DNA of 64,000 bases, taken from contig NZ_VTZS01000002.1 of the NCBI RefSeq assembly GCF_008367235.1, forward strand, positions 918,854 to 982,853, in the 5' to 3' direction. This DNA is from Pareuzebyella sediminis. Its GTDB lineage: Bacteria; Bacteroidota; Bacteroidia; Flavobacteriales; Flavobacteriaceae. Position numbers and translations under genes: made by a program. Shown in pieces: positions 20,403 to 29,411 of this stretch. Numbering within the stretch: the stretch's first letter is position 1; each line of letters starts with the position of its first letter. A model generated the notes under the pieces. That model saw nothing but the letters and a program-made list of their open reading frames with translations, did no database searches and was not told the origin of the DNA.

Positions 20403-20474
20403 GGCCCGTTCGTCTAGGGGTTAGGACGCCAGGTTTTCATCCTGGTAACAGGGGTTCGATTCCCCTACGGGCTA
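20403..20474 (+). tRNA. tRNA-Glu (anticodon TTC), second identical copy
   Basis: Identical in all 72 bases to the first copy 62 bp upstream; same cloverleaf and anticodon. The spacer sequence differs, so only the tRNA is conserved. Probably processed from the same transcript as rpsT. Confidence 0.96.
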
Positions 20475-20527
20475 CAAAAGTTCGAGAAGGATCGGTGCAG
20501 AAGTATTTAATTAATTTGTAATAAGAA

Positions 20528-20779
20528 ATGGCAAATCACAAGTCGGCATTAAAGAGAATCAGAAGAAACGAAGCGGTACGTCTTCGCAATCGTTACCAAC
20601 ATAAAACAGCCCGTAATGCAATCAAGAAATTAAGGTCTGAAGAAAACAAGAAGGATGCTGAGGCTTTGTTGCCTAGTGTTATCAGCATGGTCGATCGTTT
20701 GGCCAAGCGAAATATCATTCATGCAAATAAGGCCGCTAACCTGAAAAGTAAATTGGCGAAGCACGTCAACGCTTTATAG
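20528..20779 (+). CDS. rpsT: 30S ribosomal protein S20
   Basis: An 83-residue basic, helical primary 16S-binding ribosomal protein. The start [21 protein letters not shown] is the standard S20 N-terminus, and the later [19 protein letters not shown] helix matches the family. It follows the two tRNA-Glu genes by 53 bp and is followed by a terminator, so the three genes likely form one transcription unit. Confidence 0.97.
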   Translation: MANHKSALKRIRRNEAVRLRNRYQHKTARNAIKKLRSEENKKDAEALLPSVISMVDRLAKRNIIHANKAANLKSKLAKHVNAL

Positions 20780-20799
20780 AAAATATAATTGTAAAAAAA

Positions 20800-20836
20800 A
20801 GGCCCCGCTAGTTTAACTTACTATCGGGGCCTTTTT
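20800..20836. terminator. Intrinsic terminator after rpsT
   Basis: AAAAAAGGCCCCG...CGGGGCCTTTTTT, with a stem extended by CTAGT / ACTAT pairs; it lies between converging genes. Confidence 0.85.
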
Positions 20837-20863
20837 TATTTAGGCCAGGGTAACCTAAATGGC

Positions 20864-21547
20864 CTACCGTGGCAGTCTTCTTCTCATTCTTAGGAACCCT
20901 ATGATGATCAAGAGATACATGATCACGATCAAACTCAAATGGGTCAGGCGTACATGTGTACCTTCTGTGATGTTATATATGGAGTGGTAAAACCTCAATA
21001 TTTTGATGGGAAGGTATCCAGCATAGAAAACGAAGAGTCCTAAGCTAATCCAGAATAAAAGATCGTTTTTCCAGGGTATTTCGTTTTTAGTGGTGAAAAT
21101 TTGCCTTAAATACAAAGTCGAACAAACCAAAATAATAAGCCCTCCCACTACATAGGTTGCGGTTTGAGAAGAGGTTACAAAGTCCTCATAAAAAGGGTTT
21201 AAAGTGGCGACAATCAGAAAGGCAATACTGGCATATTGGATACCTATCTTTATCTTTTCATTGTCGAGATAAAATGTATAAATACGAAAAAAGTAAAGAC
21301 AAAAAATAACGTTATAAATGTTATAGATGACCATGTTGTAAAATGCCAAGGCATCGCTACCAAAAAAACGGTATTCAGGATATTCAAAAATAAGACTTCC
21401 CAACATCTCATTTAAAAAAGTGTAAATGAAAATGATGGGGAGGTACTTTAGTTTGGTGTCGAAATATTTCGAATAACGATATAGTGACAATAGAAAAGTG
21501 ATACCGTAAAGGGGTACATAAGCATTTTCCAAGAAATACCTTAGCAT
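20864..21547 (-). CDS. Integral membrane protein of unknown function
   Basis: A 227-residue protein made mostly of hydrophobic segments; six to seven membrane helices can be drawn, with conserved-looking aromatic and acidic residues between them (FLNEMLGSLIFEYPEYRFFG). The C-terminus is basic (RMRRRLPR), placing it in the cytoplasm. No catalytic motif is recognised. It lies 28 bp after the leftward lipoprotein gene, probably one transcript. Confidence 0.7.
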   Translation of the reverse strand: MLRYFLENAYVPLYGITFLLSLYRYSKYFDTKLKYLPIIFIYTFLNEMLGSLIFEYPEYRFFGSDALAFYNMVIYNIYNVIFCLYFFRIYTFYLDNEKIKIGIQYASIAFLIVATLNPFYEDFVTSSQTATYVVGGLIILVCSTLYLRQIFTTKNEIPWKNDLLFWISLGLFVFYAGYLPIKILRFYHSIYNITEGTHVRLTHLSLIVIMYLLIIIGFLRMRRRLPR

Positions 21548-21575
21548 AAGTCGATGTATCTATGGCCGTTAACTT

Positions 21576-22316
21576 TTAGTATGGCGGCGGTGCAGAACTT
21601 CCTTCGTTCTTTGTAGTACTTCTATCGGCGAATACAGGTGCCGGAGATGCGAAACTGGGGGCTAAAGAGGCTTCGCTTTTCGATTCGGCCTGGCTTTTTT
21701 CATTTGTGCCTTCTCCTTTTCTTCTTTGAAAGTCATTCGCCAGCAATACAGCTCTGCGCTTACCATCTTGCGCATCTTCCGTATAGAATATATATTCTTT
21801 ACCATCACGTTGAATGGTGGGAGACATCATAATCGAATTCTGACGGGGATGTACCACAGCCTTGCCGTCAGGAAATTTCTCATCATTAGGATAATTTGCA
21901 AAATAAAAGCGAAGAGTAGTCAGTTTCTCCCCAGATAGTTTCGCCTCGTTCTCGATGTAGGCCATGTATTTTTTCAAATCTTCATAGTCATAGTACACAT
22001 ATCGTGCGACATCGAATTTGGAGCCATTGGAATCGGCGGTATTGGATTCTTGACCATTTTGCATCTTACCTTGTTCTTTCTCATCCAAACTATCTTCATA
22101 TTCTTGAATAAGATTAACCCTACGTTTTTCGTAGTTGACATAAAGCTGGCGGGCTTCTTCAGGAAAAATAATACCTTGGTCATAGGTTTCATCTGCTTCA
22201 ACACAGGGGCATTCAGGGCAAGGTGTAGTTTGTTTGGTGTCTACCCCACAACTAGAAATCAAGAGTAAAAAAAGAACGATAGTACCGAGGCATGTGATTT
22301 TCTTTGCATTTTTCAT
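21576..22316 (-). CDS. Lipoprotein of unknown function
   Basis: A 246-residue lipoprotein if started at the ATG at 22316, which opens a signal peptide (KKITCLGTIVLFLLLISSC) with lipobox Cys near residue 22. The in-frame GTG/ATG further upstream would bury the signal and is less likely. The mature part starts with a Cys-rich CPECPCVEAD segment, then a helical charged region and a beta-rich middle (KAVVHPRQNSIMMSPTIQRDGKEYIFYTED). It ends in a low-complexity Ser/Ala/Pro tail. Family not recognised. Confidence 0.7.
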   Translation of the reverse strand: MKNAKKITCLGTIVLFLLLISSCGVDTKQTTPCPECPCVEADETYDQGIIFPEEARQLYVNYEKRRVNLIQEYEDSLDEKEQGKMQNGQESNTADSNGSKFDVARYVYYDYEDLKKYMAYIENEAKLSGEKLTTLRFYFANYPNDEKFPDGKAVVHPRQNSIMMSPTIQRDGKEYIFYTEDAQDGKRRAVLLANDFQRRKGEGTNEKSQAESKSEASLAPSFASPAPVFADRSTTKNEGSSAPPPY

Positions 22317-22627
22317 GAAATAAGTTTTACTGGTTGTATAGAAATGTTCTTGCAAAGTTTTGGGGGGACGTTAACTTTTGCGCTATAAAGATATTAAAAT
22401 ACCGATACTACGTAATTAATTCTTAAGAATTCGGTTACATTTTTTGAATGGGCTGTCTGTTAGCTATTATAGGAATAGGTCGAGGGTTATGAAAAAAAGT
22501 ACCGTTAAATAGCGGTCTTTTTTTCTGGCTCAATAGAAATAGCACAAAAAAATCCCGAATAATACTCATTGAAGTACTATTCAGGATTTTTGTTATTTAA
22601 TCATTGGCATTCTATGCCATTACATGG
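22317..22627. other. 311 bp intergenic region with two hairpins
   Basis: Non-coding. It contains the rho terminator (22546-22592) and, further along in the direction of rho transcription, a second smaller hairpin at 22492-22524 (ACCG / CGGT framed by A7 and T7) that may act as a back-up terminator or as the leader region of the lipoprotein gene. Confidence 0.5.
22546..22592 (-). terminator. Intrinsic terminator after rho
   Basis: AAAAATCC-GAATA-TACT / AGTA-TATTC-GGATTTTT, a long stem with few mismatches and a six-base loop, 36 bp after the rho stop. Confidence 0.8.
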
Positions 22628-24268
22628 TTATTGATTCATGGTCATCAAGAACTCTTCGTTGTTTTTCGTTTGTTTGATACGCTGTTCTATGAATTCCATG
22701 GCTTCAACAGGGTTCATGTCGGCCAAGTATTTGCGTAGTATCCACATACGTTGAACGGTATTTTCATCATGCAATAGATCGTCCCTACGCGTACTTGAGG
22801 AGGTGAGGTCGATAGCGGGAAAAATCCTTCTGTTCGATATTTTGCGGTCCAGTTGCAGTTCCATATTACCTGTTCCTTTAAATTCCTCGAAAATAACCTC
22901 ATCCATTTTTGATCCGGTCTCGGTCAATGCAGTGGCTATTATAGAAAGTGAACCGCCACCCTCAATATTCCTTGCGGCACCGAAAAAGCGTTTCGGCTTA
23001 TGCAGTGCATTGGCGTCGACACCACCACTCAGTACCTTACCAGATGCCGGTTGTACCGTATTGTAAGCCCGAGCAAGGCGTGTAATCGAATCTAGAAGTA
23101 TGACGACGTCGTGCCCGCATTCGACTAGTCTTTTTGCTTTTTCCAATACAATGTTGGCCACACGAACATGTTCGGTAGCCTCTTTGTCGAAAGTAGAAGC
23201 AACGACTTCACCACGCACATTGCGCTGCATATCGGTAACCTCTTCCGGACGCTCATCGATCAAAAGTATGATTTGGTAAACTTCGGGATGGTTGGCGGCT
23301 ATGGCATTCGCAATAGCTTTCAATAACATCGTTTTTCCCGTTTTAGGTTGTGATACGATCATACCCCTTTGCCCTTTTCCAATGGGCGAGAACAAATCCA
23401 TGATTCGGGTAGAGATGTTGCTCTGGCGGTCAGCAATGCTAAACTTCTCTTGCGGGAACAACGGTGTAAGGTGCTCAAAAGACACCCTATCGCGTACGAC
23501 TTGTGGGTCTATGCCGTTGATTTTATTGACTTTAATGAGTGGAAAGTACTTTTCACCTTCCTTTGGGGGCCGCACATTACCTAAGACAGTATCTCCCGTC
23601 TTTAGGCCAAATAGCCGTATTTGTGATTGGGAGACGTAGATATCATCGGGAGACGAAAGGTAATTATAGTCCGATGATCTCAAAAAGCCATATCCGTCCT
23701 GCATAATGTCGAGAACACCCTCACTTTCAATAATGCTATCGAATTCGAACTCAGGTTCTTTATATCGGTTCTTGAGATCTTTATCAAAATTGCTTTTGTC
23801 GTGATTGTTTTTTTGATGGCGATGGCCCTTATTCGTATTGGTCGAATTTTGGTTTTTGTGGCCTTGATTACTCTTTTGGTCTTTTGTGGGCTGATTTGAA
23901 TTTTTCGACTTCGTTCTGGTCTTTTTCGCTTCAGGACTTTGACCTTGAGTATTGGTATTTTGACTTTTCGTGTTGGAGCTCGACTTTTTGCTATCAGAAC
24001 CGGAATTATCAGATGCAGCTTCAGTCGAGTTGTTCGGTTTTTTACTTTCCTTGCTTGCTCTTGCCCTAGAAGTTCTTGGCTTGGGCTTTTCTTCTGTTTT
24101 TGGGACAATAACTTCGGCTACTACCTTTGGATTGGAGGCCTGTACATCAAGGATTTGATACACCAAGTCCAATTTCTTTTGGGTCTTGTATTTAGGTACA
24201 TTGAGGCCTTTTGCAATTTCCTGAAGTTCAGGCAGCTTTTTTGCTTTTAAATCTGAAATTTCAAACAT
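22628..24268 (-). CDS. rho: Transcription termination factor Rho with long disordered insertion
   Basis: Hexameric RNA helicase that ends transcription. At 546 residues it is about 130 longer than E. coli Rho. Residues 1-45 are the Rho N-terminal helical domain; 60-165 are a low-complexity Lys/Ser/Asn/Gln/Thr insertion. The cold-shock RNA-binding domain ([15 protein letters not shown] onward) follows, and then the ATPase core with Walker A SQPKTGKT at 306-313 and Walker [11 protein letters not shown]. Such insertions are known in Bacteroidota Rho, where an intrinsically disordered region has been linked to phase separation in Bacteroides. The DUF4293 gene stands divergently upstream, an arrangement also seen in relatives. 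Confidence 0.97.
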   Translation of the reverse strand: MFEISDLKAKKLPELQEIAKGLNVPKYKTQKKLDLVYQILDVQASNPKVVAEVIVPKTEEKPKPRTSRARASKESKKPNNSTEAASDNSGSDSKKSSSNTKSQNTNTQGQSPEAKKTRTKSKNSNQPTKDQKSNQGHKNQNSTNTNKGHRHQKNNHDKSNFDKDLKNRYKEPEFEFDSIIESEGVLDIMQDGYGFLRSSDYNYLSSPDDIYVSQSQIRLFGLKTGDTVLGNVRPPKEGEKYFPLIKVNKINGIDPQVVRDRVSFEHLTPLFPQEKFSIADRQSNISTRIMDLFSPIGKGQRGMIVSQPKTGKTMLLKAIANAIAANHPEVYQIILLIDERPEEVTDMQRNVRGEVVASTFDKEATEHVRVANIVLEKAKRLVECGHDVVILLDSITRLARAYNTVQPASGKVLSGGVDANALHKPKRFFGAARNIEGGGSLSIIATALTETGSKMDEVIFEEFKGTGNMELQLDRKISNRRIFPAIDLTSSSTRRDDLLHDENTVQRMWILRKYLADMNPVEAMEFIEQRIKQTKNNEEFLMTMNQ

Positions 24269-24431
24269 TAAGTGTGTGGTATAAATTATAAGTCTTTGTA
24301 AATTGTAAGAAGTGTATTGTTATTCGGGTATTACTAGGGAAAGATTTCCCACTGGGTAAGTGCTATAACTAATAACGTAGCAATAATACAAATTATTTTC
24401 AGTATTACACCTATTTTTTTGAAAAAGACCC

Positions 24432-24439
24432 TATTTTTG
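24432..24439 (+). promoter_or_regulatory. Putative -7 element upstream of the DUF4293 gene
   Basis: TATTTTTG, matching TAnnTTTG, 24 bp before the start codon. The nearest TTTG upstream is only 10 bases away, so the -33 element is not assured. Confidence 0.5.
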
Positions 24440-24462
24440 CACACCGAAATGCCTTTTAAGCA

Positions 24463-24873
24463 ATGATTCAGAGAATACAGACCATTTATTTACTTATCGT
24501 CATACTGATTTCGGGAATTCTCCCTTTCTGGGTGAATCTTTGGTCCAATGCGGAAGGTACAGAGATTTATGCCCAAAACGAGATTCTGGTATCCGTTGTT
24601 TTTTATATCTCGGCAATATTGGCCCTAGTAGCCATGTTGCTTTTTAAGAATCGAAAAAATCAATTTGTGCTGAACAGATTGAATCTCATATTGAATCTTT
24701 TTTTACTAGGATTTTTCGTTTATCGATCACTAAATTTATCTGGAGAGACAGCTGTCTCTGAGAAGGGTATTGGGATGTTGATTCCTGTAGTTTCTATCGT
24801 TTTTCTGGTCCTGGCCAACAGGGCCATCAAAAAGGATGAAGATCTCGTAAAATCTGTAGATCGTCTTCGTTAA
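24463..24873 (+). CDS. DUF4293 family membrane protein
   Basis: A 136-residue inner-membrane protein with four predicted helices (about 5-23, 43-62, 73-90 and 104-120) and a short charged C-terminus. The N-terminus MIQRIQTIYLLI and the overall four-helix layout match DUF4293, a Bacteroidota family of unknown function usually found next to rho, as here. Confidence 0.85.
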   Translation: MIQRIQTIYLLIVILISGILPFWVNLWSNAEGTEIYAQNEILVSVVFYISAILALVAMLLFKNRKNQFVLNRLNLILNLFLLGFFVYRSLNLSGETAVSEKGIGMLIPVVSIVFLVLANRAIKKDEDLVKSVDRLR

Positions 24874-24902
24874 ACCTTATATCTTAGTAGTATTAGTGCG
24901 TA

Positions 24903-24932
24903 GAAACCCGGAAGCTACTTCCGGGTTTTTTA
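24903..24932 (+). terminator. Intrinsic terminator after the DUF4293 gene
   Basis: Perfect AAACCCGGAAG / CTTCCGGGTTT stem with a three-base loop and a T-run. Confidence 0.88.
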
Positions 24933-25115
24933 TGTTTGTTTTTATCTTGAATCAGAAAATTATAATCCAAAAGAAGGGACTTTTAATTCGATAAGCGTTT
25001 TTTAGTAATCGTTTGCGCTTTTGAATTACATTTAAAACAAGAAATTTTTTAGTAGGTACAGAAAGATGATCCCAGTTGCCTAAATCAATGAGGTTTTTAA
25101 TAAAAGAGAATAAGT

Positions 25116-25247
25116 ATGAAAAAAATAGTAAGAGCCCTTTTAGCAGGTTGGGGCGCTAAAAAAATTGGTGGTGGAAAATGTGGCTGTTTCGGTGCCGTAA
25201 TCGTTTTCATACTATTGTATTGGTTATTGGGGTACGTGATAAATTAA
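25116..25247 (+). CDS. Small 43-residue membrane protein with Gly/Cys motif
   Basis: A short open frame starting at ATG 25116. It encodes a basic N-terminus (MKKIVRALLAGWGAKKIGGG), a KCGCFG motif at 21-26 and one membrane helix (AVIVFILLYWLLGYVI, about 27-42). The organisation (positive start, Cys pair, clean helix, TAA stop) is unlike random sequence and resembles small single-helix proteins. It stands alone between two terminators, so it would need its own promoter. Function unknown; reality is inferred from composition only. Confidence 0.55.
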   Translation: MKKIVRALLAGWGAKKIGGGKCGCFGAVIVFILLYWLLGYVIN

Positions 25248-25366
25248 AAATGAGGTTGAGGGTCGGCCATCTACGATTGTATTTATCGATTAGATTATTT
25301 TTTATGTGAATCGCGCTATTTTTAGATGTGGTTATTATCGAAATTGCGGTCTCATAAGTAGGTTAA

Positions 25367-25395
25367 TTGTTCTGTTTGAACTAAACGACAGAACA
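25367..25395. other. Perfect hairpin between small ORF and phosphoesterase
   Basis: TTGTTCTGT / ACAGAACAA inverted repeat around a 12-base loop, 10 bp from the next terminator. It has no T-run of its own. Possibly a transcript-end structure or operator; no function assigned. Confidence 0.4.
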
Positions 25396-25404
25396 AAGCA
25401 AATT

Positions 25405-25436
25405 AAAAGGGGATGTCGTGGGGACGTCCCCTTTTT
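25405..25436. terminator. Intrinsic terminator
   Basis: AAAAGGGGATGTC / GGACGTCCCCTTTTT, GC-rich stem with a T-run, directly after the leftward phosphoesterase gene. Confidence 0.85.
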
Positions 25437-25455
25437 CATATTAAATTAGGCGCTA

Positions 25456-25950
25456 TTAGCGCTTTCCTAATTCGACAACTTCAAGGTTTTTAATATCCTT
25501 ATCATCGATAGTGAATCGTAACATGGTCCGTACTTGATGAAAACCATTCTTTCCGCACGCCCCGGGATTCATATGTAGCACATCTCTTTTTTGATCCATC
25601 ATAACCTTTAGGATATGGGAGTGCCCACATATGAAAAGCTTCGGCGGATTTTCATCGATAAGGGTTTTGGTCCTTGAGTTATATTTAGGGGGGTAGCCTC
25701 CAATATGTGTCATCAGCACGTCAACCCCTTCACAAAAAAAACGCTGGTTTAGGGGAAATTCTTTTTGAATGATATGATCATCGATATTTCCGAAAACGGC
25801 TCTTACGGGGCCTATTTTCTGTAAACTATCAATTACCGACAAATTTCCTATATCACCGGCATGCCATATTTCATCTGCTTGACGGGCATATTTAAGAATG
25901 GTACTATCCATAAATGAATGGGTATCTGAAAGCAGAAGAATCTTGGTCAT
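25456..25950 (-). CDS. Metallophosphoesterase, YfcE/MJ0936 family
   Basis: A 164-residue phosphodiesterase using two metal ions. All five metal motifs are in place: SDTH (8-11), GDIG (about 33), GNID (about 55), THIG (about 82) and GHSH (about 110). By family it hydrolyses phosphodiesters; the in vivo substrate is unknown. It is divergent from truA and ends at its own terminator. Confidence 0.92.
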   Translation of the reverse strand: MTKILLLSDTHSFMDSTILKYARQADEIWHAGDIGNLSVIDSLQKIGPVRAVFGNIDDHIIQKEFPLNQRFFCEGVDVLMTHIGGYPPKYNSRTKTLIDENPPKLFICGHSHILKVMMDQKRDVLHMNPGACGKNGFHQVRTMLRFTIDDKDIKNLEVVELGKR

Positions 25951-26038
25951 TGTATAGCGTATTTACGAGTTTTATTGCGCACGACTTGACCATCCAAAAC
26001 AACATCAAATACATTCGATTTGGTTTCCTGAGAACCCT

Positions 26039-26046
26039 TATCTTTG
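26039..26046 (+). promoter_or_regulatory. Putative -7 element for truA
   Basis: TATCTTTG fits TAnnTTTG. A TTTG at 26019-26022 lies 16 bases upstream, slightly shorter than the usual 19-21. Transcription starting just after it would exclude the possible TTG start at 26044 and support the start at 26071. Confidence 0.5.
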
Positions 26047-26070
26047 CGCACTACAAAACTACTAGATTCA

Positions 26071-26823
26071 TTGAGATATTTTGTTGAATTTGCATACGTC
26101 GGTAAAGCGTACCATGGGTGGCAAAACCAGCCTAATGCTTTAACTGTTCAGCAGGTGTTGGAGAATTCTTTTTCGACCCTATTAAGACAGTCAGTCTCGC
26201 TCACCGGAGCCGGCCGTACTGATGCAGGGGTACATGCGCGTCAGATGTTCGCACATTTTGAGGCCGAAGGGCTGCAACAAAAAGACGATATGGTGTATCG
26301 GTTGAACTCCTTTCTCCCCTCCGATATTTCAGTGAAGACTATTTTTGAAGTAAACGAAAACGCCCATGCCCGTTTTGATGCTGTTTCCCGAACTTATGAG
26401 TATTGGATTACACAGGAAAAGAATCCCTTTTATGTCGATTATGCTTATGAAGTGAAGTCTCCGTTGCATGTCGAAAAAATGAACCAAGCAGCTAAGCTTT
26501 TATTGGAGCATACTGATTTTGAATGTTTTTCAAAATCAAAAACCGATGTGAAGACGTACGACTGCCACCTTCGAAAAGCCACGTGGGAGAAACGAGATGA
26601 TGTGCTGGTTTTTACGATAACAGCAGATCGATTCTTGCGCAATATGGTGCGTGCGATCGTAGGTACTCTTATAGAGGTCGGTCAAGAAAAATATGTGCCC
26701 GAGCATGTTAAAACGGTCTTAAATAGTAAAGACCGAGGCAAGGCGGGACCATCGGTACCGGCAAAAGGGCTATATTTGATTTCAGTTGTATACCCCGAAA
26801 AGATTAGGATAAGGAATGGATAA
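26071..26823 (+). CDS. truA: tRNA pseudouridine(38-40) synthase TruA
   Basis: Isomerises uridines 38-40 in tRNA anticodon arms. About 250 residues with the catalytic Asp in GAGRTDAGVHA and the family start RYFVEFAYVGKAYHGWQ. Two TTG codons could start the frame (26044 and 26071). The second gives the standard TruA N-terminus and lies downstream of the putative promoter that overlaps the first, so it is chosen; no ATG is available. The gene overlaps the following ABC exporter by 8 bp, pointing to translational coupling. Confidence 0.93.
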   Translation: MRYFVEFAYVGKAYHGWQNQPNALTVQQVLENSFSTLLRQSVSLTGAGRTDAGVHARQMFAHFEAEGLQQKDDMVYRLNSFLPSDISVKTIFEVNENAHARFDAVSRTYEYWITQEKNPFYVDYAYEVKSPLHVEKMNQAAKLLLEHTDFECFSKSKTDVKTYDCHLRKATWEKRDDVLVFTITADRFLRNMVRAIVGTLIEVGQEKYVPEHVKTVLNSKDRGKAGPSVPAKGLYLISVVYPEKIRIRNG

Positions 26824-28585
26824 AAACTCTGGCAAAGCTTTCGATGTAGGGTTGTTCAAGCGATTAATGCGGCATACAAGGCCTTATCGAATTACATTTT
26901 ACGGCGTCGCCTTGGCGGCCATTCTTTTGTCGGCCTTTGCTGCAATTGGTCCTTATATAGTCAGTGCAATTATCGACGATGCAATCATCACCCCTGATGC
27001 CGAAAAGTTGCTCAATCTTTCATTGCTTATGTTCGGCGTGTTGGTAGCTCAGGTCATCAGTCAACTTTTGTTCAATTACTATGCAAATTGGTTGGGCGAG
27101 TCGGTGATACGTGATATCCGAATCAAACTTTTCGAGCATATGCTCAGTTTTCGAATGAAATATTTCGATACCTCTTCACTAGGCGTATTGGTCACACGGG
27201 CCGTAGCGGACATGCAGCGCATAGGAGAGATTTTCAGTCAAGGTTTCTTCGTTATTGTCGGTGACCTACTAAAAATGATCGCTGCCGCCGGCATGATGAT
27301 CTACTTGAACTGGAAACTAGCCCTTATTGTTTTTGCCTTGCTACCTATTATACTTTATGCCACCCGACTATTTCAAAAGGCAATGAAGGTTGCCTTTATC
27401 GATGTCCGTGCCCAAGTATCGAATCTAAATTCGTTCGTTCAAGAACGTATAACTGGCATGAAAATAGTTCATCTCTTTACTCGTGAAAAAATAGAAAGCG
27501 ATAACTTCAGGGGTATTAATGAAAAACATCAAAATGCCTGGTTGAAGACCGTGTGGTATAACTCCATATTTTTTCCCGTGGCTGAAATCGTCACTTCTGT
27601 TGCTATAGGTCTGGTGGTGTGGTATGGAGGTCTTCAGAACGTGGCCAATATAACCGTTGATATTTCGGGTACTATTTTCGCCTTCATCATGTATATCGAA
27701 ATACTATTTCGGCCTTTACGACAGATTGCTGATAAATTCAATACGTTGCAAATGGGAATGGTCGCCGCGAACAGGGTATTTAAAATTTTAGATACTCAAA
27801 GCAATATTCAAGATGTCGGCACCATCGAAAAAGTAGATGTAGAGGGAAGCATAAAGTTTTCCGACGTACGATTTGGATATTTGGAAGATGAAGAGGTACT
27901 TCATGGAATAAATTTTGAGGTTAAGGTAGGTGAAACTGTGGCTATTGTGGGGGCTACGGGTGCGGGTAAGTCTACTATTGTCAATTTGCTCAACCGGTTT
28001 TATGAAATCAATTCAGGAAGTATTCAAGTCGACGGCATAGACATCAAAGATTTTAAACTTGCCTCATTGCGTTCCCAAATAGCCGTTGTACTCCAAGATG
28101 TTTTTCTCTTTGCCGATACCATTGCGAACAATATTTCATTGAAAGATCCCTCGATAACGTTAGAGACCATTACCGAAGCGGCAAGACAAATCGGGGTCGA
28201 TGAATTCATCTCTAGTCTTCCGGGGGGGTACCAATACAATGTGAAAGAGCGCGGTACTATGCTTTCGAGCGGCCAGCGGCAATTGATCGCCTTTTTGAGG
28301 GCCTATGTAAGTAATCCTAGTATTCTTGTGCTCGATGAGGCCACTTCATCGGTAGATACCTATTCTGAGCAACTGATACAAAAGGCCACGGAAAAAATCA
28401 CTGCGGGTAGAACCTCTATAATCATAGCTCATCGATTGGCAACCATTAAAAAAGCCGATAAAATTATTGTTATGGATTCCGGTCAGATTGTTGAGATCGG
28501 CACGCATAAAGACCTATTGAAAAACGGAGGGTATTATCGTAATCTTTACGAAGCTCAATTTTTGGCCGAAGAGGAGGTCGCCTAG
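26816..28585 (+). CDS. ABC transporter, membrane-ATPase half-transporter (MsbA-like exporter)
   Basis: A 589-residue half-transporter working as a homo- or heterodimer in the inner membrane. Residues ~20-310 form a six-helix ABC transmembrane domain. The nucleotide-binding domain has Walker A GATGAGKST near 379, a Q-loop (VLQDVFLF), the signature LSSGQRQ, Walker B ILVLDEATSS and the switch His in IIAHRL. The substrate is not deducible; lipid A-like or drug export is typical. It overlaps truA at its start and converges with cdaA at its end, where the two genes share 4 bp. Confidence 0.92.
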   Translation: MDKNSGKAFDVGLFKRLMRHTRPYRITFYGVALAAILLSAFAAIGPYIVSAIIDDAIITPDAEKLLNLSLLMFGVLVAQVISQLLFNYYANWLGESVIRDIRIKLFEHMLSFRMKYFDTSSLGVLVTRAVADMQRIGEIFSQGFFVIVGDLLKMIAAAGMMIYLNWKLALIVFALLPIILYATRLFQKAMKVAFIDVRAQVSNLNSFVQERITGMKIVHLFTREKIESDNFRGINEKHQNAWLKTVWYNSIFFPVAEIVTSVAIGLVVWYGGLQNVANITVDISGTIFAFIMYIEILFRPLRQIADKFNTLQMGMVAANRVFKILDTQSNIQDVGTIEKVDVEGSIKFSDVRFGYLEDEEVLHGINFEVKVGETVAIVGATGAGKSTIVNLLNRFYEINSGSIQVDGIDIKDFKLASLRSQIAVVLQDVFLFADTIANNISLKDPSITLETITEAARQIGVDEFISSLPGGYQYNVKERGTMLSSGQRQLIAFLRAYVSNPSILVLDEATSSVDTYSEQLIQKATEKITAGRTSIIIAHRLATIKKADKIIVMDSGQIVEIGTHKDLLKNGGYYRNLYEAQFLAEEEVA

Positions 28586-29370
28586 TTGATTAAGTCGTTC
28601 TTAATGATATTGCCGAGTTCGTTCAGGTCACCGTAGTCAATAAACTCTCCATTTTTAATAAAGGAAATATTACCGGTTTCTTCACTGACCACTAGGGTAA
28701 GCGCATCGGTTTTTTCGGTGATGCCCACAGCCGCTCTATGTCTAAGACCAAAACGAAGTGGAATATTTCGTTTGTTCGATACAGGAAGGATAACCCTAGT
28801 CGCTACGATATGGTTGTTCTCGATGACCGCTGCTCCGTCGTGCAACGGACTATTTTTGTAGAAGATACTTTCAATAATTGGTTGGTTGACCTCTATATAC
28901 ATTTTGTCACCCGATGATTTTATGAAATCTAGGGAATTACTCCTCTCGATTACAATAATGGCACCCGTTCGAGTCGCGCTCATTTTCTTGCAGGCCGCTA
29001 GAATAGAGTCGATATCGGTACTGCTACTGAGGCCGTCTTGTTTTAAAAACTTGAAGTGTTTGATGAACTTTTTCTTATTGGCGAAGTTGGTCGAACCGAT
29101 CATCAGCAGAAATTTGCGGATCTCTTGTTGAAAAACGATGATCAAGGCAATAAGACCAACTTGCATGAAAGCCCCCACCATGCTACTGATCATTTCCATT
29201 CCTAGAAGTTCGGTAAGCTTCCAGAACCCCCATACGATTACGATTCCAATGAAGATGTTGATGGCAACTGACCCCCTTACCAGTTTATAGATATAGTATA
29301 GTAGTACCGCTACCAGAATGATATCGAGAACATCGGTAACCTTAAAATCTAAAAAATTAAGAAAATTCAA
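28582..29370 (-). CDS. cdaA: Diadenylate cyclase CdaA
   Basis: Makes the second messenger c-di-AMP from two ATP. The 262-residue protein has three N-terminal membrane helices (about 12-30, 35-52 and 60-80), a short coiled link and the DisA_N/DAC domain with DGA at 178-180 and RHR at 210-212, the catalytic motifs. It is transcribed 41 bp after folP, an arrangement common in Bacteroidota. In other bacteria CdaA is paired with CdaR and GlmM, which are absent here. Confidence 0.95.
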   Translation of the reverse strand: MNFLNFLDFKVTDVLDIILVAVLLYYIYKLVRGSVAINIFIGIVIVWGFWKLTELLGMEMISSMVGAFMQVGLIALIIVFQQEIRKFLLMIGSTNFANKKKFIKHFKFLKQDGLSSSTDIDSILAACKKMSATRTGAIIVIERSNSLDFIKSSGDKMYIEVNQPIIESIFYKNSPLHDGAAVIENNHIVATRVILPVSNKRNIPLRFGLRHRAAVGITEKTDALTLVVSEETGNISFIKNGEFIDYGDLNELGNIIKNDLIN

Positions 29371-29411
29371 TGTGGAGGTGTTTTTGTAAATTTAGAAAAA
29401 ACCATAAACAT

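Noticed and set aside
26044..26070. Upstream TTG start for truA
   Set aside because: It would lie within the putative promoter -7 element and adds residues not found in TruA; the TTG at 26071 gives the usual start.
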